Origin: Cryomorphaceae bacterium
Lineage (GTDB): Bacteria; Bacteroidota; Bacteroidia; Flavobacteriales; Schleiferiaceae
Reading direction: 5' to 3'
DNA: 14,741 bases
NCBI GenBank assembly: GCA_013911625.1
Contig: JACESW010000012.1
Location: forward strand, 1 to 14,741
Shown here: positions 1 through 7,295 of the stretch, piece after piece
Numbering within the stretch: the first letter of the stretch is position 1
How the letters are laid out: every line of letters starts with the position of its first letter
The notes under the pieces: generated by a model
What the model saw: the letters and a program-made list of their open reading frames with translations, nothing else
Told to the model about the DNA's origin: nothing
Databases searched by the model: none
Made by a program: the position numbers and the translations under genes

Positions 1-623
1 GCCTTGGTGAGAGCTAAGCCTTTGGTAGGCATCTGTGCCATTTTCAATGCTAAGCTGCGAACCTGTCCTTCATATTCTTCTTCAGAAAAGACTTGATAGA
101 TCATGCCCATGTGCAGGGCTTGGTTGGCAGGTACTTTATCTCCGGTCATCATTAATGCACTGGCACGCTGGAACCCTACTAATCGAGGCAGGGTGAAGGT
201 ACCTCCGCTATCCGGTATGAGGCCAATTTTACTAAAGGCCTGAATGAAGCTCGCCTTTTCGTGCGCCACAACGATATCACAGGCCAGTGCTATGTTCGCT
301 CCAGCCCCTGCAGCTACGCCATTGACTGCGGCAATCACGGGTTTCGGTAGCTTGCGAATGGCTAAAATGATGGGGTTATAATGTTCACTAACTATGGTGC
401 TAAGCTCTGGACCGTTTGGGTCAATAGCCTCAGAGAGGTCTTGACCGGCACAGAAGGCTTTGCCATTACCAGTAATTACTACGCATCGAACGGCAGGATC
501 GTCGCCCGCCTCTTTTAGAGCCGATTGCACGCCTAGTGCTAATTCTCTATTGAAGGAATTGAATTTATCCGGTCGGTCAAAGGTGATGGTCAGTACACCA
601 TCGGCCATGATTGTTTGTAACAT
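1..623 (-). CDS. paaG: PaaG-like 1,2-epoxyphenylacetyl-CoA isomerase (crotonase family), C-terminus cut by window edge
   Basis: This is a crotonase-fold enzyme; 207 N-terminal residues are visible and the C-terminus lies beyond the left edge. PaaG converts ring-1,2-epoxyphenylacetyl-CoA to oxepin-CoA in aerobic phenylacetate catabolism in the cytoplasm. The oxyanion-hole segments are visible: FCAGQDL at residues 57-63 and AAGAGANIALACD at 104-116. Residues 133-147 (IGLIPDSGGTFTLPR) match the PaaG signature, with Asp138 at the isomerase acid/base position. The two glutamates of true enoyl-CoA hydratases are absent: Asn110 and the FIQAF segment (127-131) occupy those regions, which argues for an isomerase. 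The ATG at 623 is preceded by AAGAAG and a hairpin; an in-frame TAG lies further upstream, so there is little room for a longer start (a TTG at 644 is possible). It follows the DUF4837 gene by 66 bases. Another crotonase isomerase remains possible. Confidence 0.85.
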   Translation of the reverse strand, partial: MLQTIMADGVLTITFDRPDKFNSFNRELALGVQSALKEAGDDPAVRCVVITGNGKAFCAGQDLSEAIDPNGPELSTIVSEHYNPIILAIRKLPKPVIAAVNGVAAGAGANIALACDIVVAHEKASFIQAFSKIGLIPDSGGTFTLPRLVGFQRASALMMTGDKVPANQALHMGMIYQVFSEEEYEGQVRSLALKMAQMPTKGLALTK

Positions 624-627
624 GCTT

Positions 628-645
628 CTTGGGTTTACCCCCAAG
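628..645 (-). promoter_or_regulatory. Perfect 6-bp inverted repeat just upstream of paaG
   Basis: The arms CTTGGG (628-633) and CCCAAG (640-645) are exact reverse complements with a 6-base loop, ending 4 bases before the paaG ATG at 623. In the transcript the downstream arm overlaps the only AAG-rich, RBS-like stretch. No T-run follows, so it is not a standard terminator. A role in translation control or transcript processing is inference only; a chance hairpin is possible. Confidence 0.35.
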
Positions 646-689
646 GTACTGCACTAAATGCTTTTGGTCAACCGATTTTACCCTCAGTT

Positions 690-1685
690 TTACAGCTTGA
701 TGGAACGCATCATAGCTTCCATTTCTAGCACTACATTGCGCTTTTTAGCAGTAGGCCCATAAAGCAAACTTTCAACCGTTAAGATGCGGTCGTTTTTCTC
801 GTCGTAGATGGTATAGGAAAGAAATGGACCGCCCATAAAATCGCCTTCCATGCGCCACAATCCGCGTGTTTCAAGCGCGAACATGCCGCTGATTTCTGTG
901 GTCTCAATAGACGGCGGGATCATTAGCTCAGTTTCCATGTAAGAGCCCTCGTGAGTGCCCTCAAAGTAGTTCTTACCAACGCTATCTCTATGGGCGATAA
1001 TATCATCGACGCTCACTATACCCTCGGTCATCGGGCGCTCGCTCACAATGACGTACTGAATGGTCTTTATAGTTTTCGTCGCAAAAATTTTCAACTCTTC
1101 CTTGTCCAGGGTAGGATCAAATCCTTTGTGAAGAAGCATGCTTTTAATGCCAATTTTCTTCAGATTCTCATGCGTATAAGCATAGGCGCTCTTGCGCAAT
1201 CTGCCCTGTATGACAGACATGTCGTGCTCTTGAAACGCATCGATCACTTGCTTGGCGCTGCCCTTTATTTCTTTAGTGATAGCCTTCTCTGTTGGTGCAG
1301 TAATGCGAACAATGCGCTGCGGACGTGCCCACAGGTCCTTCTGCATTTTCACGAAGGAGGTGTCGCTCTTCTCTACCCACATAATGCTCTTGGTCTTCTG
1401 CAAGATTTTGTTCACGTCTTTTGGCTCTACGCGTGAAGCATCAAAGTAGGCTTCAGATTGCGGTAGACCCTCTTGATCGGCGAGGTAAATTTCACGGAAT
1501 GCTTCTCCTGCAGGACCTTCCCACAACTCGTCCGGCATCACCAACAACAGCTCGCTGTGTGTGCCGCTTGAAGGAGGCAAGATGCGGGTATCTTTCTTTG
1601 AACCACTGCCCTCATCCGACGAGGAACACGAGGTTATTGAAACGACAAAAGCAAGCGTTAAAAGTGAAAAGAGTTTGCGAGTCAT
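690..1685 (-). CDS. DUF4837 family lipoprotein
   Basis: This is a 331-residue protein of the Bacteroidota-specific DUF4837 family, whose function is unknown. The N-terminus is a lipoprotein signal: positive MTRK, a hydrophobic core, then ITSC with Cys20 as the lipidated residue. The following SSSDEGS has acidic residues close to the cysteine, which loosely resembles the export signals that send Bacteroidota lipoproteins to the cell surface (inference). A long soluble domain follows, with repeated mixed alpha/beta segments and a C-terminal part rich in charged residues. It lies 57 bases downstream of the lytic transglycosylase gene on the same strand; from memory, this pairing recurs in flavobacterial genomes and suggests a cell-envelope role. 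Family assignment rests on recognising the sequence style and context, not on a search. Confidence 0.78.
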   Translation of the reverse strand: MTRKLFSLLTLAFVVSITSCSSSDEGSGSKKDTRILPPSSGTHSELLLVMPDELWEGPAGEAFREIYLADQEGLPQSEAYFDASRVEPKDVNKILQKTKSIMWVEKSDTSFVKMQKDLWARPQRIVRITAPTEKAITKEIKGSAKQVIDAFQEHDMSVIQGRLRKSAYAYTHENLKKIGIKSMLLHKGFDPTLDKEELKIFATKTIKTIQYVIVSERPMTEGIVSVDDIIAHRDSVGKNYFEGTHEGSYMETELMIPPSIETTEISGMFALETRGLWRMEGDFMGGPFLSYTIYDEKNDRILTVESLLYGPTAKKRNVVLEMEAMMRSIKL

Positions 1686-1742
1686 AGCAGAAGTATTTGC
1701 TCTAAAGTAGTCAAAAAGTAAGCCAAACGGGCCGATGAGAAT

Positions 1743-3017
1743 CTAGAGGCGTCTCGGGTAAACCACAATGCGCTGACCCACGCGAATCATATCGCTTTTC
1801 AGGCCGTTCCAACGTTTAATTTCGCTGACTCCAACACCGTATTTTCCAGCGATATGCCCCAAGGTTTCACCACTTTTCACGCGATGCACGGTGCGCTCAT
1901 TCATCTGAGTGAAATCCGGCATGCTGCTGGCGCGCGACTCGAAGTAACCTTCGGCAACCTTGTAGATAGAATCTTGACCGATGCGGAAGTGATTGGCGGC
2001 ATCTTTTGGCAAGCTCAAGAAGTAATCCTGGCCCTTTACTACAGGCACGATTTTATACTTGTATTGCGGATTTAAGAATTCCATTAAAGCTTCATCTACT
2101 CCTAATTCGTCTTGAATCTGCTTAAAGTGGACTTGCTGGGTGATGCGCACCGTGTCAGTCTCCATGTAATAGACTGGAATATCCGCAGGACCTATGCCGT
2201 AGAGGTGGCCGTATTCCATCGCATAGGTCGCCGCGATAAAGAGCGGTACGTAGGCTGAGGTCTCTCGAGGAAGGAACGGACGAATTTCCCAGTAGGAAGT
2301 TTTACCTCCGCTGCGGCGAATGGCTTTGCGAACGTTTCCGGGGCCAGAGTTGTAGGCAGCGAGGACGAGGTTCCAATCTTCAAAGACATCGTACATCTTG
2401 AGCATGTACTGACAAGCGGCCTCGGTACTTTTAAGTGGGTCGTTACGATCGTCGACGTAGCTGTTGACCTTGAGGTCATACAGTTTACCGGTGCCGTACA
2501 TGAATTGCCATAACCCGGTCGCCCCAACATACGAGCGTGCTTTTGGGTTGAGTGCACTTTCTACCACTGCAAGGTATTTGATCTCGAGGGGCATGTCGTA
2601 CTTGTCGAGGTGCTCCTCAAACATTGGGAAGTAGTACTGCCCGTGGGCCATCATTCGCGATAAGCGCGCAGTCCCGTATTTGAGGTAACGCTCGAGGTAA
2701 CGCTTAACGACAGGATTGTACGCCATTTCAAAGGGCGTTCGTGCGTCCAATTCTGCCATGTAGTATTCAAAAACACTATCCGTTAGAGGCAATGGGGTAT
2801 TGGTATCTACCTCGCGCAGGCTGTGGAAGGCAAACATGAGGTGTTCACTGTCCAATCTCGCTAGTCGCTCGTCCAATGCATGTAAGGCTGCTGAATCTAG
2901 ATCTGTGGTGGGAACTTGAACGGAATCGGCCACCACGGCAGAAGAATCTACTCCCGTTTCTTGTCCAAAGGCAGAGAAGGCCAGTAAACCGGCAAAGACT
3001 AGGGAGAATGTGCGCAT
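1743..3017 (-). CDS. MltD-like membrane-associated or secreted lytic transglycosylase with C-terminal LysM domain
   Basis: This enzyme cleaves the glycan strands of peptidoglycan in the periplasm, forming 1,6-anhydro-muropeptides. With the start at 3017 it has 424 residues: signal peptide MRTFSLVFAGLLAFSAFGQ, an Asp/Ser-rich linker, a family 1 (SLT/MltD) catalytic domain at about residues 130-265, and one LysM peptidoglycan-binding domain at about 378-422 (VHRVKSGETLGHIAGKYGV). Catalytic-domain motifs are VVESALNP, with Glu153 the expected catalytic acid, GLWQFM, and AAYNSGPGNV. MltD of E. coli carries two LysM domains; only one is recognised here. An in-frame ATG at 3038 would add MDSKAIK before the signal peptide and overlap the gatA stop. 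The ATG at 3017, two bases after that stop, gives a clean signal sequence and was chosen. The overlap-like spacing indicates co-transcription with gatA. Confidence 0.92.
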   Translation of the reverse strand: MRTFSLVFAGLLAFSAFGQETGVDSSAVVADSVQVPTTDLDSAALHALDERLARLDSEHLMFAFHSLREVDTNTPLPLTDSVFEYYMAELDARTPFEMAYNPVVKRYLERYLKYGTARLSRMMAHGQYYFPMFEEHLDKYDMPLEIKYLAVVESALNPKARSYVGATGLWQFMYGTGKLYDLKVNSYVDDRNDPLKSTEAACQYMLKMYDVFEDWNLVLAAYNSGPGNVRKAIRRSGGKTSYWEIRPFLPRETSAYVPLFIAATYAMEYGHLYGIGPADIPVYYMETDTVRITQQVHFKQIQDELGVDEALMEFLNPQYKYKIVPVVKGQDYFLSLPKDAANHFRIGQDSIYKVAEGYFESRASSMPDFTQMNERTVHRVKSGETLGHIAGKYGVGVSEIKRWNGLKSDMIRVGQRIVVYPRRL

Positions 3018-3019
3018 TT

Positions 3020-4378
3020 TTATTGCTTTTGAATCCATGCTGCGATGGCCAGCGTGTCCATATCTGAACCGTTTGCACCCATCACTTGAAGTCCGATAGG
3101 GAGTCCGTTTGGATCCACACCGATAGGAATACTAACGGCTGGAGTACCCGCAATATTGGCTTGAACCGTGAAAATATCTTCGAGGTAGTTCACCGTAGGG
3201 TCGCTTACCTCGCGGCCCAGTTCAAAGGCAGTTGAAGGCGTCGTTGGACTTAGCAATACATCGTATTCACTCAACGTCTTATCCGTCCATTCCTTCACCA
3301 TACGGCGAACCGCTTGTGCCTTGCCAAAGTAGGCGTCGTAATATCCTGCACTCAATACGAACGTACCGAGCATAATTCTTCGTTGCACCTCTTTACCGAA
3401 ACCGGCACTGCGGCTTTTCTTGTACACACTCTCTAGATCGCTCACATCTTCCGCACGGAATCCTGCGTGAACGCCGTCAAAACGTGCAAGGTTAGAGCTC
3501 GCTTCAGCTGTGGTGAGGATGTAGTAGACTGGAACGAGTGCGTCAAGCAAATCAAATTCAACAGGCTCTACCACACACCCTGCATTTTCCAAAAGCTCAA
3601 GCTGTGCTTGGAAAGCTTTTTTGATACTGGCATCCACCTTTGGATGGTCTACGGCAGTTTTCAAGTAAGCCACTTTCTTTGGAGCTTCTTTAGTTGCAGG
3701 TGCCATGGATTGTTGAATGGCTGTGGCGTCGAAATCGTCCGCACCGGCCATCACTTCCATGACCTTAGCCGCATCTGCTACGTTGGCTGCAAATGGACCA
3801 ATCTGGTCAAAGCTAGAAGCATAAGCTATCAAGCCGTGGCGGCTTATTCTACCATATGAAGGTTTAAAACCTACCGTTCCTGTAAAAGCTGCTGGTTGAC
3901 GGATAGAACCGCCTGTATCTGAACCTAGGGCAACGTGACATAAGCCGGCTGCAACTGCAGCTGCTGATCCGCCTGAAGATCCACCAGGAACCTTTGTCGG
4001 GTCAATGGGATTCTTCACTGCGCCAAAAGCGGAGTTTTCATTGGCTGATCCCATGGCGAATTCGTCACAGTTGGTGCGCCCAATAAAAACAGCGTCTTCT
4101 GCCAGAAGACGTTCTACGGCTGTGGCAGAGAATTGGCTTTCAAAACCTTCTAAAATCTTCGAGGCAGCGCTCACTTTGTGGCCGCGGTAACAGATGTTGT
4201 CCTTGAGTGCGATAACCATACCGGCCAACTTCCCTGCAGTTCCTTGCGCGATCTTTTCGTCGACGTGCTGCGCTTTTTCACGCGCCTCGTCGGCCCATAC
4301 TTCCAAGAAGATGTTTAGATCCTTGGTTTGCTCAATTTTGGACAAAAAAGTCTCAACCGCTTGTGCAGTGCTGCTCAT
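3020..4378 (-). CDS. gatA: Glutamyl/aspartyl-tRNA amidotransferase subunit A
   Basis: This amidase subunit of the GatCAB complex releases ammonia from glutamine for conversion of Glu-tRNA(Gln) or Asp-tRNA(Asn) to the amidated form in the cytoplasm. The 452-residue protein shows the amidase-signature region at about 131-180, including GGSSGGSAAAVAAG and GSDTGGSIRQPA. The Ser-cisSer-Lys triad fits Lys59, Ser134 and Ser158; the 75- and 24-residue spacings match those I recall for characterised GatA. It is slightly shorter than many GatA (about 475-490), mainly at the N-terminus, with nothing catalytic missing. No gatB or gatC is adjacent, which is common in Bacteroidota. It follows tatA by 20 bases and precedes the lytic transglycosylase by 2 bases, so all three are probably co-transcribed. 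Another amidase-signature enzyme is possible but unlikely given the PGGSSGGSAAAVAAG and VGFKPSYGRISRHGL blocks. Confidence 0.95.
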   Translation of the reverse strand: MSSTAQAVETFLSKIEQTKDLNIFLEVWADEAREKAQHVDEKIAQGTAGKLAGMVIALKDNICYRGHKVSAASKILEGFESQFSATAVERLLAEDAVFIGRTNCDEFAMGSANENSAFGAVKNPIDPTKVPGGSSGGSAAAVAAGLCHVALGSDTGGSIRQPAAFTGTVGFKPSYGRISRHGLIAYASSFDQIGPFAANVADAAKVMEVMAGADDFDATAIQQSMAPATKEAPKKVAYLKTAVDHPKVDASIKKAFQAQLELLENAGCVVEPVEFDLLDALVPVYYILTTAEASSNLARFDGVHAGFRAEDVSDLESVYKKSRSAGFGKEVQRRIMLGTFVLSAGYYDAYFGKAQAVRRMVKEWTDKTLSEYDVLLSPTTPSTAFELGREVSDPTVNYLEDIFTVQANIAGTPAVSIPIGVDPNGLPIGLQVMGANGSDMDTLAIAAWIQKQ

Positions 4379-4396
4379 AATCGAATGATTTCAGGC

Positions 4397-4576
4397 TTAT
4401 TCCTTAGAATCTTCTGTGTTTTCGTCGTCTGCTACGCCGTCCTTGAATTCCTTCACGCCACGACCTAGTCCGCGCATTAGCTCAGGGATCTTACGACCAC
4501 CGAACAAAAGTAATACGACTACAAGAATCAAAATCATTTGGTTGGGACCCATGATCCCTAGAAATGCTGTGCTCAT
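4397..4576 (-). CDS. tatA: Sec-independent (twin-arginine) protein translocase subunit TatA
   Basis: This small gene encodes 59 residues, ending in TAA. TatA forms the pore-like oligomer that moves folded proteins with twin-arginine signals across the inner membrane. The translation has the full TatA layout: a short N-terminus with Gly-Pro before the membrane helix, one hydrophobic helix at about residues 13-25 (QMILILVVVLLLF is 13-25), the conserved hinge Phe25-Gly26 with FGGRKIPEL, an amphipathic helix (MRGLGRGVKEFKDGV, 34-48), and an acidic tail. Length is typical of short Bacteroidota TatA/E proteins. The ATG at 4576 was preferred over an internal ATG at 4552 because it leaves the usual short N-terminal segment. 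It sits 53 bases after the E1 gene and 20 bases before gatA on the same strand. No tatC is in the window. Confidence 0.92.
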   Translation of the reverse strand: MSTAFLGIMGPNQMILILVVVLLLFGGRKIPELMRGLGRGVKEFKDGVADDENTEDSKE

Positions 4577-4629
4577 TTGCTTGAATTTTGAGCGACTAAA
4601 ATACCGATTTTTTGCCGGATAACCCGCGG

Positions 4630-6687
4630 CTAATATTCGAGCAATTCTCTGAGCTTCGTAGCCACTTTTTCAGCATTTGGAAGCATGGCGTGTTCCAGGG
4701 TGCTGTTGAGTGGGATTGCAGGCACATCTTCACTGCCCAAGAGCATCACAGGTGCATCCAAACTTTCGAAACAATCCGACTGTACGGCACCTTGCAGCGC
4801 CCCAGCAAAAGATGGGGTTGCGCTTTCTTCGGTGAGCACAAGTACGCGTCCGTGCTTGCGGCTTTGTTCCATAACTAGGTTTCGATCCCAAGGCGCCAAG
4901 GTTCTCAAATCAACGATACTGACCTTACCGTTAAATTCTTCCGCAGCTTTCTGCGCCCAATACACGCCCATCCCATAGGTAATGACAAGGGCAGCTTCAC
5001 CATTTTCCACCTTTTCAGGAGCGGCTTTGAGCGCCATCCGTCCCTTTCCAAATGGAATAACATAATCAGAACTAGGCTCAGGAGTTTTAGCACCCTCGGT
5101 GCCTGGGATTTTGCTCCAATACAGTCCTTTGTGTTCAAAGATGACCACAGGGTTTGGATCGTAATAGGCACTTTTCATAAGGCCTTTTAAATCGGCCCCG
5201 GTTGAAGGGTAGGCAATCTTAATTCCGCGAATATTGGTCACTACGCTTTCGATGGAAGAAGAGTGAAACGGTCCACCAGAACCGTAGGCGCCGATAGGTA
5301 CGCGAATGACAGTGCTTGTTGGCCATTTCCCATTGCTGAGATAATAGCTGCGGCTGACCTCAGTGAACAATTGGTTCATTCCGGGCCACAGATAATCGGC
5401 AAACTGAACCTCTACAAACGGTTTTAGTCCTGCGGCTGCCATACCCACGGTAGACCCTATAATGAAAGCCTCTTGAATGGGGGTATTAAAAACGCGCTCG
5501 TCGCCAAAGGTCTGGGCCAATGTTGCTGCCTCACGGAATACACCGCCTAACCTGCCACCAACATCTTGACCGTATAGTAGGGCTTCTGGATGCTCAGCCA
5601 TCAGCTCCTTTATAGCAAAAAGTGCGGCATCGACCATTACAGTCGGCTCAGCATTTTTTGGTGCGCGTTCCCCTTTTTCTTCGGTGATTGGAGTAGGGGC
5701 AAACTGATGGTTAAACAGGTCTTCGGGTTTTGGATCAGGCATGCTCAAAGCATCCTCGTATTGTGCTTCCACAAAGGCCTGTGCTTCCTTTTCCCATTGG
5801 TCCAATTCTTTTTCGCTAATACCTGCCTCAATACATTCCTTGCGCAGCACGGGATATGGATCGCGCTTGGCTGCTTCCTCTAAATCGTCTCTATACCATT
5901 CTTTGCGAACACCGGAAGTGTGGTGATTCAGCAGCGGCACATCACAACGAACCAAGAATGGCCTACGCTCAGTACGCATGATTTCAATGACTTCTTCAAG
6001 AGCGTCATAGCATTCTTTGAAACTTGAACCGTTGAGGTCTCTCGTTTCTATGCCTGTAAATCCTTTGGCATATTCCACCGCGTTGCTGTGGTGTACCTCT
6101 TCGCGGTTTGCACTGATGTCCCAACCGTTGTCTTGAACAAACATGAGCAGTGGAAACTGCTTCAAGGCGGCCATATGCAGTGCCTCGGAAATTTCTCCCT
6201 CGGTCATAGCGCTGTCGCCAATGCTACACACAGCAATCGCGCCTTTTTCTTCTTCAGAAACCAAGCCTTGATTTTCGCGGTATTGTATACCCATTGCAAC
6301 GCCAGCCGTTGGAATGGCTTGCATTCCGGTTGCCGAACTTTGGTGCGGGATTTTTGGTTTGTCGTCGTCCTTCAGTGAGGGATGACTGTAATAGGTACGA
6401 CCTCCTGAAAAAGGATCGTCAATTTTAGCCAAAAGCTGAAGCATTAAGTCTTTTGGGGTCATCCCAATACCCAACAGAATACTATCGTCGCGGTAGTACG
6501 GTGACACGTAGTCTTTTGGCTCTAGTTGCAGTGCTAAAGCGAGCTGAGCTGCTTCGTGCCCACGGCTGGTGGCGTGTACATATTTAGAGGTTGTGTCCTT
6601 TTCGCGCTCGTACAATTCTGCCATACTCTTGGCAGTGGCCATGAGCTTGTAGGCTTTGAACCATGGAATGGTCGGGCTTTTGGGCAT
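4630..6687 (-). CDS. Fused alpha/beta E1 component of a 2-oxoacid (probably branched-chain) dehydrogenase
   Basis: This is a thiamine-diphosphate enzyme that decarboxylates a 2-oxoacid and transfers the acyl group to the lipoyl E2 subunit. The 685 residues are an E1-alpha half (about 1-330) joined to an E1-beta half (about 345-685) through a charged Pro/Glu-rich linker. In the alpha half the ThDP-Mg motif is GDSAMTEGEISEALHMAAL with Asp158 and Asn187 (QDNGWDIS). In the beta half, NTPIQEAFIIGSTVGMAAAG carries Glu406, and GGPFHSSSIES carries the conserved His475. Separate alpha and beta chains are usual; the single-chain form is widespread in Bacteroidota. Substrate is not fixed by the sequence: branched-chain 2-oxoacids fit best, but pyruvate or another 2-oxoacid cannot be ruled out. 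No E2 or E3 gene is in the window. It follows paaD by 47 bases on the same strand. Confidence 0.88.
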   Translation of the reverse strand: MPKSPTIPWFKAYKLMATAKSMAELYEREKDTTSKYVHATSRGHEAAQLALALQLEPKDYVSPYYRDDSILLGIGMTPKDLMLQLLAKIDDPFSGGRTYYSHPSLKDDDKPKIPHQSSATGMQAIPTAGVAMGIQYRENQGLVSEEEKGAIAVCSIGDSAMTEGEISEALHMAALKQFPLLMFVQDNGWDISANREEVHHSNAVEYAKGFTGIETRDLNGSSFKECYDALEEVIEIMRTERRPFLVRCDVPLLNHHTSGVRKEWYRDDLEEAAKRDPYPVLRKECIEAGISEKELDQWEKEAQAFVEAQYEDALSMPDPKPEDLFNHQFAPTPITEEKGERAPKNAEPTVMVDAALFAIKELMAEHPEALLYGQDVGGRLGGVFREAATLAQTFGDERVFNTPIQEAFIIGSTVGMAAAGLKPFVEVQFADYLWPGMNQLFTEVSRSYYLSNGKWPTSTVIRVPIGAYGSGGPFHSSSIESVVTNIRGIKIAYPSTGADLKGLMKSAYYDPNPVVIFEHKGLYWSKIPGTEGAKTPEPSSDYVIPFGKGRMALKAAPEKVENGEAALVITYGMGVYWAQKAAEEFNGKVSIVDLRTLAPWDRNLVMEQSRKHGRVLVLTEESATPSFAGALQGAVQSDCFESLDAPVMLLGSEDVPAIPLNSTLEHAMLPNAEKVATKLRELLEY

Positions 6688-6734
6688 TTCTGTGATGTAT
6701 TTGGGTGCTCTAATTTACGGCCTTTCGCCCGAAC

Positions 6735-7295
6735 TTAAAGACACTTGAAGTATTCAAAGGGCTCCAAGCAAGAATTGCAGGCGTATTGACTCTTACATGC
6801 TGTGCTTCCATGCCTGCTCAACATGCGCGTATCTCCACTTTTACATTTGGGACAATTCACTTTTGGAGCCTCCGCAAACAATACGCGTTTATCGGCACTT
6901 TCCTGAACAGGTGGTGCTATGCCATAGTCCTCCATTTTCTTGCGTCCTGCCTCAGAAATCCAATCTGTGGTCCATGAAGGTTGGAGCTGTTGTTCTACTA
7001 CGAAGGGTAGTTGCATGACGTACATGGCCTCGCGAATATCTTGTTCCATACGGTCCATAGCTGGACAACCGACATAGGTGGGGCTAATGGTGATTTTGTA
7101 GATGAAACGCTCGTTCTCTTCCGGGGCATCCGGGTGAGCGCTTTGAAACGCTCCCATGGCATCTTTAAAACGTACGTCGTTCTCATCGAGGACATCAACG
7201 CTACGAAGGATACCCATGTCGTGCAAGCTCAATACGGGAATCTCAGGGTCTTTGACCCTTCCAAGATGCTCGTATATTTCCTTGCTTCTGTTCAT
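6735..7295 (-). CDS. paaD: Phenylacetyl-CoA epoxidase accessory protein PaaD (MIP18 domain plus zinc ribbon)
   Basis: PaaD is thought to support iron or iron-sulfur maturation of the PaaABCE ring-1,2-phenylacetyl-CoA epoxidase. The 186 residues hold a MIP18/DUF59 domain (about 5-100), with the DPEIP motif at 16-20 and TYVGCPA around Cys77, then a C-terminal zinc-ribbon-like tail with Cys148, Cys151, Cys167, Cys173, Cys176 and Cys185. The ending (GSTACK...CNSCLEPFEYFKCL) closely resembles the E. coli PaaD tail as I recall it, which separates it from SufT-type proteins that lack this tail. It is about 20 residues longer than E. coli PaaD, owing to an acidic insertion near residues 38-62. Its ATG directly abuts the rseP stop (TAG-ATG), implying translational coupling. 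No paaA, paaB, paaC or paaE is present in the window; paaG lies about 6 kb downstream on the same strand. Confidence 0.9.
   Translation of the reverse strand: MNRSKEIYEHLGRVKDPEIPVLSLHDMGILRSVDVLDENDVRFKDAMGAFQSAHPDAPEENERFIYKITISPTYVGCPAMDRMEQDIREAMYVMQLPFVVEQQLQPSWTTDWISEAGRKKMEDYGIAPPVQESADKRVLFAEAPKVNCPKCKSGDTRMLSRHGSTACKSQYACNSCLEPFEYFKCL

Noticed and set aside
951..1436. 161-codon plus-strand open frame opposite the DUF4837 gene
   Set aside because: It lies entirely antisense to a well-supported lipoprotein gene, and its translation is rich in His/Leu/Phe with no recognisable domain.
1686..1742. Promoter for DUF4837 in the gap after the lytic transglycosylase
   Set aside because: A TTTG and a TACTTTAG are present on the minus strand but the spacing is only about 14 bases and the -7 has a mismatch, so support is too thin to call it.
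2192..2557. 121-codon minus-strand open frame inside the lytic transglycosylase gene
   Set aside because: It overlaps the catalytic domain in another frame and its Ser/Thr/Arg-rich translation has no domain features.
3018..3038. Upstream ATG at 3038 as the start of the lytic transglycosylase
   Set aside because: It adds MDSKAIK in front of a signal peptide that already begins with a proper MRT start two bases after the gatA stop.
4630..6687. Possibility that the long alpha/beta protein is two genes or a transketolase
   Set aside because: The frame is continuous through the linker with E1-alpha and E1-beta motifs each in place, and the order and motifs do not match transketolase.
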